NCBI RefSeq assembly: GCF_963855985.1
Contig: NC_087104.1
Span: 8,618,001 to 8,682,000 of the forward strand
Direction: 5' to 3'
DNA from: Ostrinia nubilalis
Lineage: Eukaryota; Arthropoda; Insecta; Lepidoptera; Crambidae
DNA: 64,000 bases
Part shown: positions 25,401 through 33,300 of the stretch, one piece after another
How positions within the stretch are numbered: the first letter of the stretch is position 1
How the letters are laid out: each line of letters starts with the position of its first letter
The notes under the pieces: generated by a model
Told to the model about the DNA's origin: nothing
Databases searched by the model: none
The model's input: the letters and a program-made list of their open reading frames with translations, nothing else
Position numbers and translations under genes: made by a program

Positions 25401-28400
25401 TTATGTAACGAACCAGTGTTTCTTAATATACAGTGTGTAGTCTACGTTAGACACCTACAGTAAATGCAATTTATTCCCGTATTCACAACAAACATTACTA
25501 TGTGGTCTCACAGTGCGCGTGGACGCACAGGCTCACACGAACCAATCACAGAGCTATATTCAACGCTGTGCGTTCTATTTGCTGCTTCACTTAAGCAAGC
25601 ATCGTATGTGAATACCTACGGATGTGTGTTGCAGGTTTGAAGACAGATATCTATATGAAACTACTCAAATGCAATTTAGCTTTGTATAACTTAAAATACT
25701 TAGAATAAACTAATTAATTAATACCGATTCAAACGCAGACGTCGGTCTCTTTGGTGATTTCCGCATTTCCGTCGCAGAGTCAGAACGCATATTTTTAATT
25801 CTGAAACAAAACATTATCCATTTTAAAATTAGGGTGAAAGGTCAGACAAAAGGGTTCTATCAGAAATAAACTGACCTTTTTTCGGCATTTTCCCCTCGTG
25901 CTATATTTGACATCCTGCGGTAGTCAGACGGCCGAAGATAGTTGACCTGGCGGGTTCGAAAAAGGGTTAAAAAATACAGTTCGTACCAATAAAATCTGAC
26001 AGATTTCTTGCAATCATTATTTGATACCATTATACTAATAAACTATAGGGTGGCAGGGCTGGCAAAATTAAATTAATAAGGGCGTCGTCGTGAGGCTATC
26101 AAATTGGCCGTCTGTTCAGTGACCGATTTCTGTTATTGGGAGTTTGTCTAATAACTTATATTTTTTAATGTGGATAGACTGCATTAGCTTACTTGAGAAG
26201 CAGTCTCGTCCATTTTGTGGTGTTTTCCGGCAAATGATATTTGCCTGGACAGCATAGACTGGCTGGAATCCGGCTCCCTGGCCGTCACTTCGCGGAATTG
26301 ATTCTCAAATAGTGGTATAAACGACTGAAAATAAAAATGTGATCAAATATAGAATTATTTATTATTGTGTATAAGGTTCACTTTATTTTGTACTATTGAA
26401 GATATTTTTGTTGCAGGCCCGTATTATCAACGACTTCCAAAACTGGATCAAACTCGAGCAAAGATTCTGTTCTATGATGTATTGTTATGATTGGTCGATA
26501 TCAATATTTGGACCAATTACAGGAATCTATGACTGAGGTTGAAGTTTAAGCATTGTTTTGTGATACGGAATTAGAGATTTGAGAAGAGTAAGATATCGAT
26601 ATTTTGACACTTTTCATGTTTCCAGGTAACATGAGAAAGAACTAAGTCATTCACATTCCCGCATGCAGTAAATGAACTTAAAAACTCACCTCTTTAAGTC
26701 GCATTCCCAAGCTCATCAACACTTTCCCAGTTGTGGATCCAATGAGTATAAACTTGGACATCATCAGCTGAGTGATCTCATCATTCTCCAGCAGTGGTAT
26801 TCCGTCCTGCGTCTGCCTCAGAAAGTATATGTAGCGACGGTTGCGATGGGTGTTCTGAGGTGTGAACCCTCCGAATACTGGTATCAGTTTTGGATACTGG
26901 ATTATACGGGGTATGGAGCGCTAAAATTTTTATTTTTATTATTTTAAAGTGGACCTTGAGACACTAGAAATAGGCACTTCTTTCCCACTGGGCGGTCTGG
27001 ACACGTGCCCAAAATCACGGTTTCGAGGGGGATCCTGTCTCTTCTGCTCTCAAGTTTAAAACAGTAACTTGAATCCAGGGCACAGAGGGCTCTGGTGGAT
27101 TTTCTATTTACTGAGTGTAAATGAGATAAGTGCAGTATGTAAATGAATATACGTGCATCACCTTCTAGAAGTGCAGAGGAATATCGAATAGTACCTATGA
27201 GAGATCAAGCTAAATAATGTGGCATCATAAGTCGCTGTATTAGATGTCATATTACACTACGAGAAGCCTACTGTGTGCTGGCAAGTTATATTGTCTAATT
27301 ATTCAATTCTACGAATAGCTTCAATAATAACATGTTATAGCGTGTGTTCTTACAATAACAGTATAGAATTCCAAAGTCCCGTCGACATCAGGATCCAAAT
27401 CCTCGGGTGCTAAAGAAATCAGATATAATTTTAAAAATATTTAAAGAGTTATTCTAGAGGTCTCAGATGTGATTTTACACTTTTTTAAACAACTGAAATA
27501 CTACTAAAGGAGGTCAATTTGGAAAATATAAAATACTTACGAGGCGGAAAAGAGTATTTCTCTTCTGTGATACGAGGTTTCTCTTCTTCCTCGACGTGTT
27601 CCAACTCGTATGTGCTTTTAGGGTCCACCTCCTCTTCCTCTGTTATCGTTCCCGCCGCAGTTTCAATGTCGAATTCTGTTGGAAATAATTATATTAAAAT
27701 CTATCTGAGGATAAGAAAAATTTTACTACTTAGTCAAATATACAGTGGGACAGAGCTAAGGGCTCATCTCATACCATACAAGGGTATACATAAAAGAAGA
27801 AAAGAGCAAAATAAGAAATATATTTAAAAGTAAAAGAAAATAAATAATAACCATTTGGCAATCCACCACGCCATGGGATGCAACAGGAGTGGGTTAGGAG
27901 ATGTGGATAAGGTAAATCCCAGGATCAAGGTCAGGATCAGGATCACGATGAAAAAAGTTGAAATAAAACAAAATCAATAAAATTATAAATGGACAAGGAT
28001 AAAATAGGAGTGGTTGTAGCTATAAAAATTACATCATCCGAAATATTTTAATAATAATTACCTTCTTCCACTTCAGGTTCCATGTCTGTGAAAATAAAAA
28101 AAATAATAATTTAAAAAACAAAAATAGAGGGATTGATTTGCAGTAAAGTTTTGTTAATTTAATAAAATATATTGTGCTACTCAGAACTACTACTACAGTT
28201 GAGTTGTTACAACCGTACCCAGTCTCCCCTACTACTTTTATATTTTATTTAGGTAACGCTATCTGTATAAGGATTTACCTTTGACACTTTTCATACTTTT
28301 CATGCTTTTCATGCTCTTCATACTTTTCATGCTCTTCATGCTTTTAGCGCTCTTCTTTGATAGTTCTTCCTCTGGCTCTGGAGGGGGCGGTTCTTTTCCT

Positions 28401-29066
28401 TTCTTCTTCTTCTTTTTAGGCGGCGGCGGTGGTGGTACAGGAGGCGGGATGATTCCTGAAGTCATTAGTTTTCACATTAAATAAAAAAGACCTAAGTTAG
28501 GTATGGCCAGGATAAAAGGTAAAGTATCACTGTATGACTAAAATGTTCCTGCTGTATCTCTGTATGACTAAAAAGCTGTAGATCCTAGCTACACAGGCGT
28601 TGCAGTGGTGGGAATGAGAGGTGGGATAGTCCCATGTATAACTAAAATTAATTAATTCCTATGATAATGTCAGACATTTGTGCTGAAAAACCTCAACATA
28701 AAGATGCAGCTACTTAACAATTCAAACTTATAATGTAACAAATAATATAAAGTAAGTAACACACTTACTCCATTCCGTAAATTCTATGTCCTCATGAATA
28801 AGTTTGTCGACAATTATCTTTGTGACATAAAATGTTCTTTTGTCCAACGATTGTTCGTTAGGCTTCAGCGGCTGAGTGAGGAACGTAGTTAGCTTCTCTT
28901 TAGCTTCGGGTGTGTCCATCATATTGTAGAACAACTCGTCATCGTCCATGCCAATGTATGAGAGGACTCGTTTCTTCAGCCATAGTACTCGAGGGTCGGT
29001 TTGGAGGTCCAGCAGAGGCAGCTCATCAGCTGTAGCATCAGACACTGAATCGACGTCTGCATCCAT
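165..29066 (-). CDS. DNAH10: Axonemal dynein heavy chain, DNAH10 type; 5' part, 44 exons, continues past left edge
   Basis: Heavy chain of an inner-arm axonemal dynein, the ATP-driven motor of sperm tails and motile cilia. The ATG is at 29066. I traced 44 exons by GT-AG sites and phase. They encode about 2,389 residues: N-terminal tail, linker and AAA1. AAA2-AAA6, stalk and C-terminus lie beyond position 1. Assignment to the DNAH10 class rests on [20 protein letters not shown] after AAA1 Walker B; other axonemal classes I know read differently there. All joins keep phase except the one between the exons at 14870-15122 and 13586-13747, which needs 3n+1 extra bases (see microexon). Introns are loaded with transposons. 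Exon coordinates are given in the four part entries below and could be off by one base. I do not know the insect ortholog symbol for certain. Confidence 0.93.
517..914 (+). mobile_element. GC-rich poly(A) retroelement fragment with target duplication
   Basis: A GC-rich block ending in an A-run (898-916), flanked by the 12-bp repeat aagaacttgcac (505-516 and 915-926). Base composition differs sharply from the AT-rich surroundings. It is a 3' fragment of a non-LTR retrotransposon or a SINE; I do not recognise the family. The duplication is perfect, so the insertion is recent. It lies in the intron before dynein exon 44. Confidence 0.8.
973..1200 (+). repeat. Dispersed repeat (CTAGC...TATTAGT type)
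   Basis: Starts CTAGCTTTCCGCCCGCGGCT and ends with an (ACAG) microsatellite and TATAATATTAGT, a pattern common in lepidopteran genomes. Similar ends occur at 39321 and 59483 in this window. Non-autonomous; origin uncertain. Confidence 0.6.
1618..1790 (+). repeat. Foldback MITE, family 1
   Basis: Imperfect inverted arms GGGCGTAGTGTGAGTTTACG and the matching right end around 1770-1790. A related copy is at 6990-7172. Lies in a dynein intron. Confidence 0.7.
2491..3257 (-). repeat. Tandem copies of dynein exon 41 3' end and donor, 170-bp period
   Basis: Four full copies downstream of the functional exon, with copy starts spaced exactly 170 bp at 2561, 2731, 2901 and 3071 (the functional exon's own unit starts at 3241), plus a partial copy near 2491. 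Each has about the last 140 bases of the exon, an intact GTGAGT donor and about 20 intron bases, but no acceptor. Copies differ by scattered substitutions (for example one codon reads Arg-Val or Arg-Phe variants), so they are not an assembly stutter. 170 is not a multiple of three, so use of a distal donor would shift frame. Confidence 0.9.
3711..3971. repeat. Foldback MITE with TACAGG ends
   Basis: Long inverted arms (over 100 bp each) starting TACAGGATGTTAGGTAAATG and ending CATTTACCTAACACCCTGTA. TA at each end fits a Tc1/mariner-type target. In the intron before dynein exon 41. Confidence 0.85.
4394..4573. repeat. Foldback MITE, family 2
   Basis: Arms TAAGCCTGGGCGCAGACC and the inverse near 4560; the inner block includes CCGATAGTTGGGCCCGATTC. 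A related copy is at 18636-18796. Confidence 0.8.
4623..5775. mobile_element. Twin-primed 5'-truncated LINE (RTE-like reverse transcriptase fragment)
   Basis: The left part (4623 to about 5376, minus strand) encodes reverse transcriptase motifs [26 protein letters not shown] and [10 protein letters not shown] up to [11 protein letters not shown]. The right part (about 5380-5775, plus strand) continues from the same point with [18 protein letters not shown] to the end of the protein and a (TGATGA) tail. The two halves are head to head, with the break at the shared ACTATAG. Target duplication is atacagatttc at 4612-4622 and 5776-5786. This is the structure made by twin priming. Clade assignment is by general resemblance. 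Confidence 0.9.
5828..12712 (-). CDS. DNAH10: Dynein exons 27-40: end of tail and linker (DHC N2)
   Basis: Exons, 5' to 3': 12512-12712, 12035-12326, 11567-11725, 10976-11212, 9485-9738, 9246-9394, 9057-9166, 8635-8813, 7848-8043, 7456-7553, 7232-7367, 6756-6842, 6158-6300, 5828-6006. They encode about residues 1332-2138. Recognisable landmarks are FPRWMKKTC in the first exon, [13 protein letters not shown] in 9246-9394 and [11 protein letters not shown] in 7848-8043. The last two are hallmarks of the dynein linker, the lever that swings during the power stroke. All joins are in phase. Confidence 0.93.
6335..6716. repeat. MITE with ACAGGGTGTGG ends
   Basis: Inverted arms of about 55 bp: ACAGGGTGTGGTTTTGTAAA at the left and its complement at the right. 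The centre is partly GC rich. It ends 40 bp from dynein exon 38. Confidence 0.85.
6990..7172 (-). repeat. Foldback MITE, family 1
   Basis: Arms GGGGGCGTAGTGTGAGTTTA and the inverse near 7150-7172; the centre (gcgctgtacaatccgtcat) is the reverse complement of that in 1618-1790. Ends about 60 bases left of dynein exon 37. Confidence 0.75.
7660..7800 (+). repeat. tRNA-derived SINE fragment
   Basis: Contains a pol III B-box-like GGGTTTGAATCCC and then gtggtgaacccactcgtaacac, which recurs at 61905-61940. No full tRNA fold is evident. Lies next to dynein exon 35. Confidence 0.6.
8431..8617 (+). mobile_element. Non-autonomous Helitron fragment
   Basis: Begins TCTATATATATAAAAATGAA and ends GTTCGCCGGGTCAGCTAGT, the start and CTAGT-type end usual for lepidopteran Helitrons. 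No target duplication. The end is about 17 bases from the donor of dynein exon 34 (8634). Confidence 0.75.
9807..10739. mobile_element. Degenerate DNA transposon with GGGAGAGT ends
   Basis: Left end GGGGAGAGTTCGGTATATTG, right end the complement of AAGGGAGAGTCCGCTAATTT. Several internal repeats of taaattgtaccac. No coding potential left. In a dynein intron. Confidence 0.65.
12793..13585 (-). repeat. Tandem copies of dynein exon 26 3' end and donor, 135-172 bp period
   Basis: Five copies of the exon segment reading [12 protein letters not shown] through KHFLN lie downstream of the functional exon at 13586-13747. Junctions are at 12793, 12928, 13100, 13272 and 13429, spaced 135, 172, 172, 157 and 157 bp. 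Each keeps a GTAGGT-like donor (the leftmost is altered) and ends in a short GC-rich spacer. In the 172-bp units the spacer is 44 nt, starts GT and ends AG, but it is shorter than introns usually spliced. The open reading frames on the other strand here are artefacts of the repeat. Confidence 0.9.
13586..21957 (-). CDS. DNAH10: Dynein exons 13-26: tail (DHC N1 region)
   Basis: Exons, 5' to 3': 21865-21957, 20648-20838, 20050-20248, 19081-19328, 18417-18561, 18158-18271, 17461-17641, 16912-17058, 16627-16709, 16313-16439, 15995-16237, 15389-15558, 14870-15122, 13586-13747. They encode about residues 545-1332, the coiled tail that binds other heavy chains and intermediate chains. Phases agree across every join except the last. 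Three exons (13586-13747, 20050-20248, 20648-20838) sit next to tandem copies of their own splice junction. The exon at 16912-17058 is rich in Gly, Arg and Lys. Confidence 0.88.
13908..14644. mobile_element. Non-autonomous DNA transposon with 27-bp inverted ends
   Basis: Left end AGCCTGACCAGGAACATAAA, right end its complement; AT-rich interior with no open frame. It lies in the intron where the dynein phase break occurs. Confidence 0.85.
14765..14771 (-). CDS. DNAH10: Candidate 7-nt dynein microexon
   Basis: Seven bases (GTTGGAC on the minus strand) lie between a TTAG acceptor and a GTAAGC donor. The upstream exon ends in phase 1, while the next exon (13586-13747) reads FTLENLEQF only if phase 2 precedes it, so 3n+1 bases are missing. 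This segment supplies them and would add R-W-T. It is an inference from phase and splice signals. A different short exon or an assembly error could also explain the gap. Confidence 0.35.
17775..17942. repeat. Foldback MITE
   Basis: Inverted arms around GGTTTCCTCCAAAGCGGAGC and GCTCCGTCTTGATGGAAATC. Several GCGGAG/CTCCGC words. In a dynein intron. Confidence 0.7.
18018..18143. repeat. Foldback MITE, family 3
   Basis: Arms TAATGCCCATTTTCACCTTC and the inverse GGTGAAAACGGGCATAA; centre has CTTAAAAATTAGG. Related copies at 18926-19015 and 44069-44163. Confidence 0.85.
18636..18796. repeat. Foldback MITE, family 2
   Basis: Arms TAAGCCTAGACGCAAACTAA and the inverse ending at about 18795. Shorter internal part than the copy at 4394-4573. 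Confidence 0.8.
18871..19054. repeat. Nested foldback: family 3 MITE inside a longer inverted repeat
   Basis: Outer arms GCTTCTGCTAAATTAGAAAT and its complement (about 33 bp, 18871-18903 and 19018-19052) enclose a family 3 copy. It ends about 27 bp from the donor side of dynein exon 16. Confidence 0.75.
19375..19500 (+). repeat. (GA)n microsatellite
   Basis: About 125 bp of GA and GAAA runs between dynein exon 16 and the exon 15 copies. Confidence 0.95.
19661..20040 (-). repeat. Two extra copies of dynein exon 15 3' end and donor, 191-bp period
   Basis: Copies start at 19661 and 19852, and the functional exon's own unit starts at 20043, so the period is exactly 191 bp. Each copy has the part encoding [15 protein letters not shown] through DLGDVVQ and the GTTTGT donor. 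Upstream of that part the copies carry an indel relative to the true exon. A pyrimidine-rich stretch precedes each copy, but I see no good acceptor. Confidence 0.9.
20321..20356 (-). pseudogene. Retroposed U2 snRNA 5' fragment
   Basis: Reads ATCGCTTCTCGGCCTTTTGG and continues as U2 snRNA to about nucleotide 36, then leaves the U2 sequence. It is flanked by a 12-bp direct repeat, ttatagtaagtt, at 20303-20314 and 20358-20369. That is the mark of insertion of a 3'-truncated U2 copy by LINE machinery. It cannot encode a working snRNA. It is close to the acceptor of dynein exon 15 (20249). Confidence 0.85.
20839..21480 (-). repeat. Tandem copies of dynein exon 14 acceptor and 5' end, 160-162 bp period
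   Basis: Here the duplicated part is the acceptor side. The junction TACAG-GTGATCGA of the true exon (5' end at 20838) recurs with small changes near 20998, 21160 and 21320, and a further exon-internal piece lies at about 21405-21480. Each copy carries about 60 bases of exon and about 90 bases of upstream intron. Some copies have mutated exon codons. Confidence 0.88.
22152..22270 (+). rRNA. 5S ribosomal RNA, copy 1
   Basis: A 119-nt sequence with the animal 5S start GCCAACGTCCATACCACGTT and the internal pol III control region, including AGTTAAGCAACG and GGATGGGTGACCGCC. It is followed by a T-run terminator. It lies antisense inside a dynein intron. The 30 bases upstream and about 12 bases after the terminator resemble those of the second copy, so the two derive from one unit. 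Confidence 0.95.
22431..23107 (+). mobile_element. Mobile element carrying a THAP-domain first exon, copy 1
   Basis: Starts CCAGGCCTGGCTCACTCCGC and ends TTACTTATTCTG; nearly identical to the inverted copy at 35422-36107. At 22587-22693 it holds an open exon starting [15 protein letters not shown] and containing [10 protein letters not shown], which fits the N-terminal half of a THAP zinc finger (first Cys pair), followed by a GTATGT donor. Upstream is a GC-rich stretch. An old LINE-tail fragment (about 22,785-22,835) is nested inside. P-superfamily transposases begin with a THAP domain, so this may be an internally deleted P-like element, or a transposon that captured a host exon. Short attatg repeats flank it. 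Confidence 0.65.
23440..24275. repeat. Foldback element split by a SINE
   Basis: Left arm about 23440-23575 and right arm about 24170-24275 are inverted copies: TTACGGTTAATGTGATAAAT against the complement of ATTTATCACTTTGACCGTAA, both with AATAACCGGC. The SINE at 23582-23931 and about 240 bp of other sequence lie between. Confidence 0.75.
23582..23931 (-). mobile_element. tRNA-derived SINE, full length
   Basis: Minus-strand head GCCTCTGTGGTCTAGTGGTA has an A box and, further on, the B box GGTTCGATTCC. The 72-nt tRNA-like head is followed by a body and ends in an A-run (T-run at 23,588-23,606). It is complete from head to tail, between the two 5S genes. Confidence 0.85.
24358..24476 (+). rRNA. 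5S ribosomal RNA, copy 2
   Basis: This 119-nt copy differs from copy 1 by one base (A for C in GGTTCTAGTCC). The internal control region and T-run terminator are intact, so it may be transcribed. It sits about 2.2 kb from copy 1 in the same dynein intron; a THAP-exon element, a SINE and a foldback element lie between. Confidence 0.95.
24509..29066 (-). CDS. DNAH10: Dynein exons 1-12: N-terminal extension and start of tail
   Basis: Exons, 5' to 3': 28769-29066, 28279-28455, 28062-28085 (24 nt), 27541-27675, 27354-27409, 26690-26920, 26193-26324, 25876-25946, 25725-25800, 25275-25381, 24807-24984, 24509-24655. They encode residues 1-544. Exon 1 begins [17 protein letters not shown]. Exon 2 is low complexity: a proline and lysine-rich block, then about seven KSM repeats. 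Exons 4-5 are acidic (runs of Glu). Exon 6 holds a folded stretch ([18 protein letters not shown]) that looks like the start of the conserved tail. The 71-nt exon at 25876-25946 has no start codon but is required by phase between its neighbours. Donors such as GTAAGTGT and GTGAGTTT are strong. Confidence 0.88.
25487..25622. repeat. Foldback repeat with GTATTCACA ends
   Basis: Ends GTATTCACAACAAACAT and its rough complement ATCGTATGTGAATAC. The inner segment (gcgcgtggacgcacag, tattcaacgctgtgcgttc) recurs at 63540-63600. Confidence 0.65.
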
Positions 29067-30262
29067 TCTAATTGGAACATAAATTGCTTTGAAAACTTGT
29101 CACATAAAGAAAGTAAAGAAGTAAGTAGGTACATATGATAGTAAACAGTAATAATAACTAACGTAATGTAATACTTAGATTAACTACTTATTTGTAAACT
29201 GAATCTCGTTGAAGAATAGGAGGACAAAGTACTTATGTTGCCTATCAAATTGATCGCGTCTGAACATGTATTGCGAATAGCATGGACCTATGTTAAGTGC
29301 TAAGTTTTTGCTATTTATCAACTTACTTTCAACATTGAGCATGAGCTGCTGAAGTATTAAAACTTCTGCATGAAATTGTAATGTAAATGTACTTACTTGA
29401 GCAAATCGGTATTCCTTTGAATTGAATTCACAAGACTTATCACCTACTTTGCCATTTAAAACGTAAACTCTAAATTAATGTTATTAAAACTAATCAATAA
29501 AATTAAGTTTAGTAGTAACCAAGTAGCAAAGAAACAACTGAACCGTTTATTTGTAAACAATCAAACAAGTTGTGGATGTCATGGAAACAATTGTGACAGC
29601 TGTTTTTGACAGTTACAAAATTTCGCGGTTGTAATGATACCACGACAGAGTGCACCACTGAAATAATTATTTGTTGAAAACTTTATTAACTTTATTGCAT
29701 AATAATCAAGGAGTGCAAAAGACGAACTTAATTCCGTATGACATTATCTTCCAGTCAAACTTTGGGCGGCCAAGTAGATAGTTCTGTTCGCGGTGCATTA
29801 TTTATTATGGGTTAAGTAAAGACAATTTGTTTTTGTTTAGAACTAATAGATGGCATTGTATCATGAAATTAATGTTTCCGCTCACCAGCTGGCGCCACCA
29901 GCGAGTGATCATAGTGGCGCCACCTGATGAGGGAAATAAAATACCTCAGAAATTCAGAATAATTATTGAATATTAAAATTAATTTAGTATAATATCGTTA
30001 CAGAAATAAATTAATCCTTGGACATTACACTGTCCCATCTAGTCCCAAACTAAGCTGTACACCATTTTGTATTGTTCGGGGATTGAACCCGCGACCGCGA
30101 CCTTTTTAGGCCAGACGGCCCCGTTTTAAATAAAAAAAGTTGGTGCTTACGAAAAGTTTTATGCACTGGAAACTTATACATGAATAGGAATTTGAATAAA
30201 AATACAATGAATATAATGATTTTTTAATATTATCATAACTTACAAAACTTAAATAATTTGGT
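29067..30262. other. Intergenic stretch between dynein start and CBM14 gene end
   Basis: About 1.2 kb of AT-rich sequence upstream of the dynein start codon. It should hold the dynein promoter, but I see no clear core element. A short direct or inverted motif (cgccacc...agcgagtgatc) near 29,890-29,930 is shared with about 20,440-20,465. Confidence 0.5.
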
Positions 30263-30268
30263 TTTATT
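30263..30268 (-). terminator. Poly(A) signal of the CBM14 gene
   Basis: AATAAA on the minus strand about 68 bases after the stop codon at 30336. It is the first such hexamer after the stop. Confidence 0.6.
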
Positions 30269-30335
30269 TACAATAATAAAATCTAAGTACCTATTAGATA
30301 TTTTCTTAAATAAATAAATTGCTCACAACTATGTC

Positions 30336-33300
30336 TTAAAAAGTAAATTGGCGTGATGGGACAACTTTAGAATACCCATTGTTATTTTCTTCAAGCTCTA
30401 ATCTCGCATTAACGTTGTCCTGTCTCGACTGTAGTTTCCCAACTGATGATTGAGGAGCCGAATATGACGAAGGACCGGCATATAAATTATTTACTTCATT
30501 AAACTGCCTATCAAATTGCTTAGCTGAAGGCGTGTGATCAACAGAATAATCTACACTAGAAGTTTGAACTAGCTTTTGCTTAGGACTTCCAAACTCATCA
30601 ATCTGGAAAGCATTTAAAATTTTTTGTTGTTCCTTTTCATCTTCTAACTGATAGCTAACTGAAGGAATAAATTGGAATGCAACGACATTCGGAAAATCGT
30701 TTCCCTGAGTTAATTTAGCACTCTTTTGACTACCGTCAATATTCAGTTGCACTAGGTTTCCGTTAGTTTGTATATTTTGTGGAAATGAGTTGTCTAGTTT
30801 TGTATAGACATAGTACGATTCATCCTTTTTATAGGTCACAAGTTTATTGTCTGATAACGGATGGTTTATCGTCCCTACAATTTTATCTTGTAACTGAGCA
30901 GAGATGCCATTATTTGTACTTATGAATTTACTAAAGTTCTCTTGACTGTTAAATTCGTCTAATTCAGTTGTGGGAGATGCTTGTAGCTTTCCAGATGTGA
31001 TGGGGATGGACTGTGATTTGATAATTTCCACATCACCATCAGGGGCCCTGTTATTGTTATTACTACTTACAACATTGTTATTTTGGCTGGAAAAGTTTTC
31101 CTGTTGTTGGATTTTACTAGACTGTACATTTCCATTATTTTGTCCATTGTAATACTGATTAGTCACTTCGGGAACTGGAAGTTGGTATAACTGGCCACTG
31201 TATACTTGTTTAGAATTAGACTGTACTGTGTTATATTGCACGCCTGTGCCGCTTTGTAAGCGCGCGGACTGTGGTTGATTAGTGGTTTGTGTCGACCCAT
31301 AATTATTCTGAACTCTTTGGCTTGATTGAATTTGGTTTTGTGACAAATTATTTGTTCCAGAATCTCTATACTGATAACCCTGATCTTTTGTTGTAGTTTG
31401 AACTGTGGATACAATGTTCGCAGATTTATATGCCTGATTGTTTCCTGAATATTGTGAGGATGTGAGTTGAGATATTTTATTTGTGATATGCGCTAAATCA
31501 TCATTATTAATGTTTTGAATTGGTGCTCGTAACTGTGCTGACTGTTCTTGATGTGCTGTGTTGCTGTATTCTTTGGCTACGTTGATTGAGTCTGCCAGGA
31601 GTGAAAACACCAGTGCCTGTGAATTAGAAATGTTGGTTGGTTTATCTACGACTATTTTTCCAATAGGTATAAAACTTGCACCATTTTTCTTTGATTCTGC
31701 ATTGTTAGTTAAAACTAGATAGTTACTGCTGCCAGTATTTAATATTTCAAGATGATCAAAATTGTTTTCGCTCTGATTTTTAAACAAATAAGTGGCAATT
31801 GTTTCGGGTATTGAAATTTTTAATGAAACTGTTCTTTCGATAGTGTTCGTGGGAACTAATGATTCTTTATAAAATGGCAAATTTGAAAGTTGATTAGAAT
31901 TTTGATTATCGTTAGTAAATGTTTCAACCGGAGGTACTAGATCAGTGGACGGGGTAGCTACCAGACGAGCACTTTTAAGCTCCGTTGTAGGAAGCTGAGA
32001 AGTTAATTTTTCACCACTGTCAGTACTAATAGGTTCGGGTGGTAAATAATTTTCATCAACATAATCTACGACATTTATATCACTTCGGTACTCCCCAAAC
32101 TGGGGAGGAGATGCAGTTTTCAAGAATGTCCTAGTATCTTTTACAATATCATTGACTGTAAGATCTAATTTTTCTTTGGTAAGTATGTCAGTAAACGTAA
32201 GGTTTTTATCATTAGTAACGGTTTGAGATTGTTTTGATTGTGGAAAATCTGAACTGCTTAATACTTCAGTAATTGGAACTGCGTAAGTTGGCGATGGTGT
32301 AGTGGGAGCGGCTCTTAACTGCTCACTTTGATATGATTCTGGCTGTTGTAGAGTAGGTGGTGCTAGATATTGCCGAGATAAGACAGGTGAGCTTTGTAAA
32401 GGTGGCAGGTAAAGTCTTGAAGAAGGATTGTATGTTGTAGGAGCAAGGTAAAGTCGTGAAGCTTGCGTAGGTGGCAATGATGTCGGTGTTAGATATAAGC
32501 GAGATAAGGTTTGACGGGGTGTGGTCGGTGTTAGATAAGCCCGAGATGGTTCCTTAGATGGTGAAACTATCTGTTTTGCTGCTGCTGTCGTAGGTTTATT
32601 ATAAACATAAGGCTGTTCCGATTCTGTTACCAGTCTTGCTGTTGGCTTATTGTAAACATAAGCTTGTTCTTTTTCTGCTACAAGCCTTGCCGTAGGCTTG
32701 TTATATACATAAGGTTGTTCTGATTCTGATCTTAGTTTTGCTGTTTGTGTTGTTGGTTTATTATAAACGTAAGGTTGTTCAGCTTCCTTCGTTAATTTTG
32801 CTGACTGGCTAGTTGGTCTATTGTATACATAAGGAGTAGTGTCAATCAGCTTTTCCGCTGGAGGCTGCGTAGGTTTCTCATAAGTATAAGGTGTAGAGTT
32901 TATTAATTTAGCACTTTTAGATGGTTTCACTATCCAAGTCTTAACTGTAATTCTGGATTTAGGGCCACCACGTTTCGGTTCCTGAATGACTCTTTTAAGT
33001 GTTAGTGTTTTAGTAATAACTGTAGAAGGTATTTCGTTGTCTGCACTTACCAGGTTTTGTTTCGCCTCATTACCAACTTTACCATTAATTTCATTGGAAA
33101 ATTGCAATGGTGGTTGTTGATATGTGTAGGGTTGTCGAACTTGATTTGAATTGTACTGTTGGTTTGTTAAAGGTTCACCAAATGACAATTGTTTCCCACT
33201 ATTCAATCTAGCAGGATTTTGATAGTTTGTGTATTGTGAGTTTAGTTGATTCAGCTGTCCTCTCTGAATGTTTATTGCGTTTTGTGTGGAAATTGATGGA

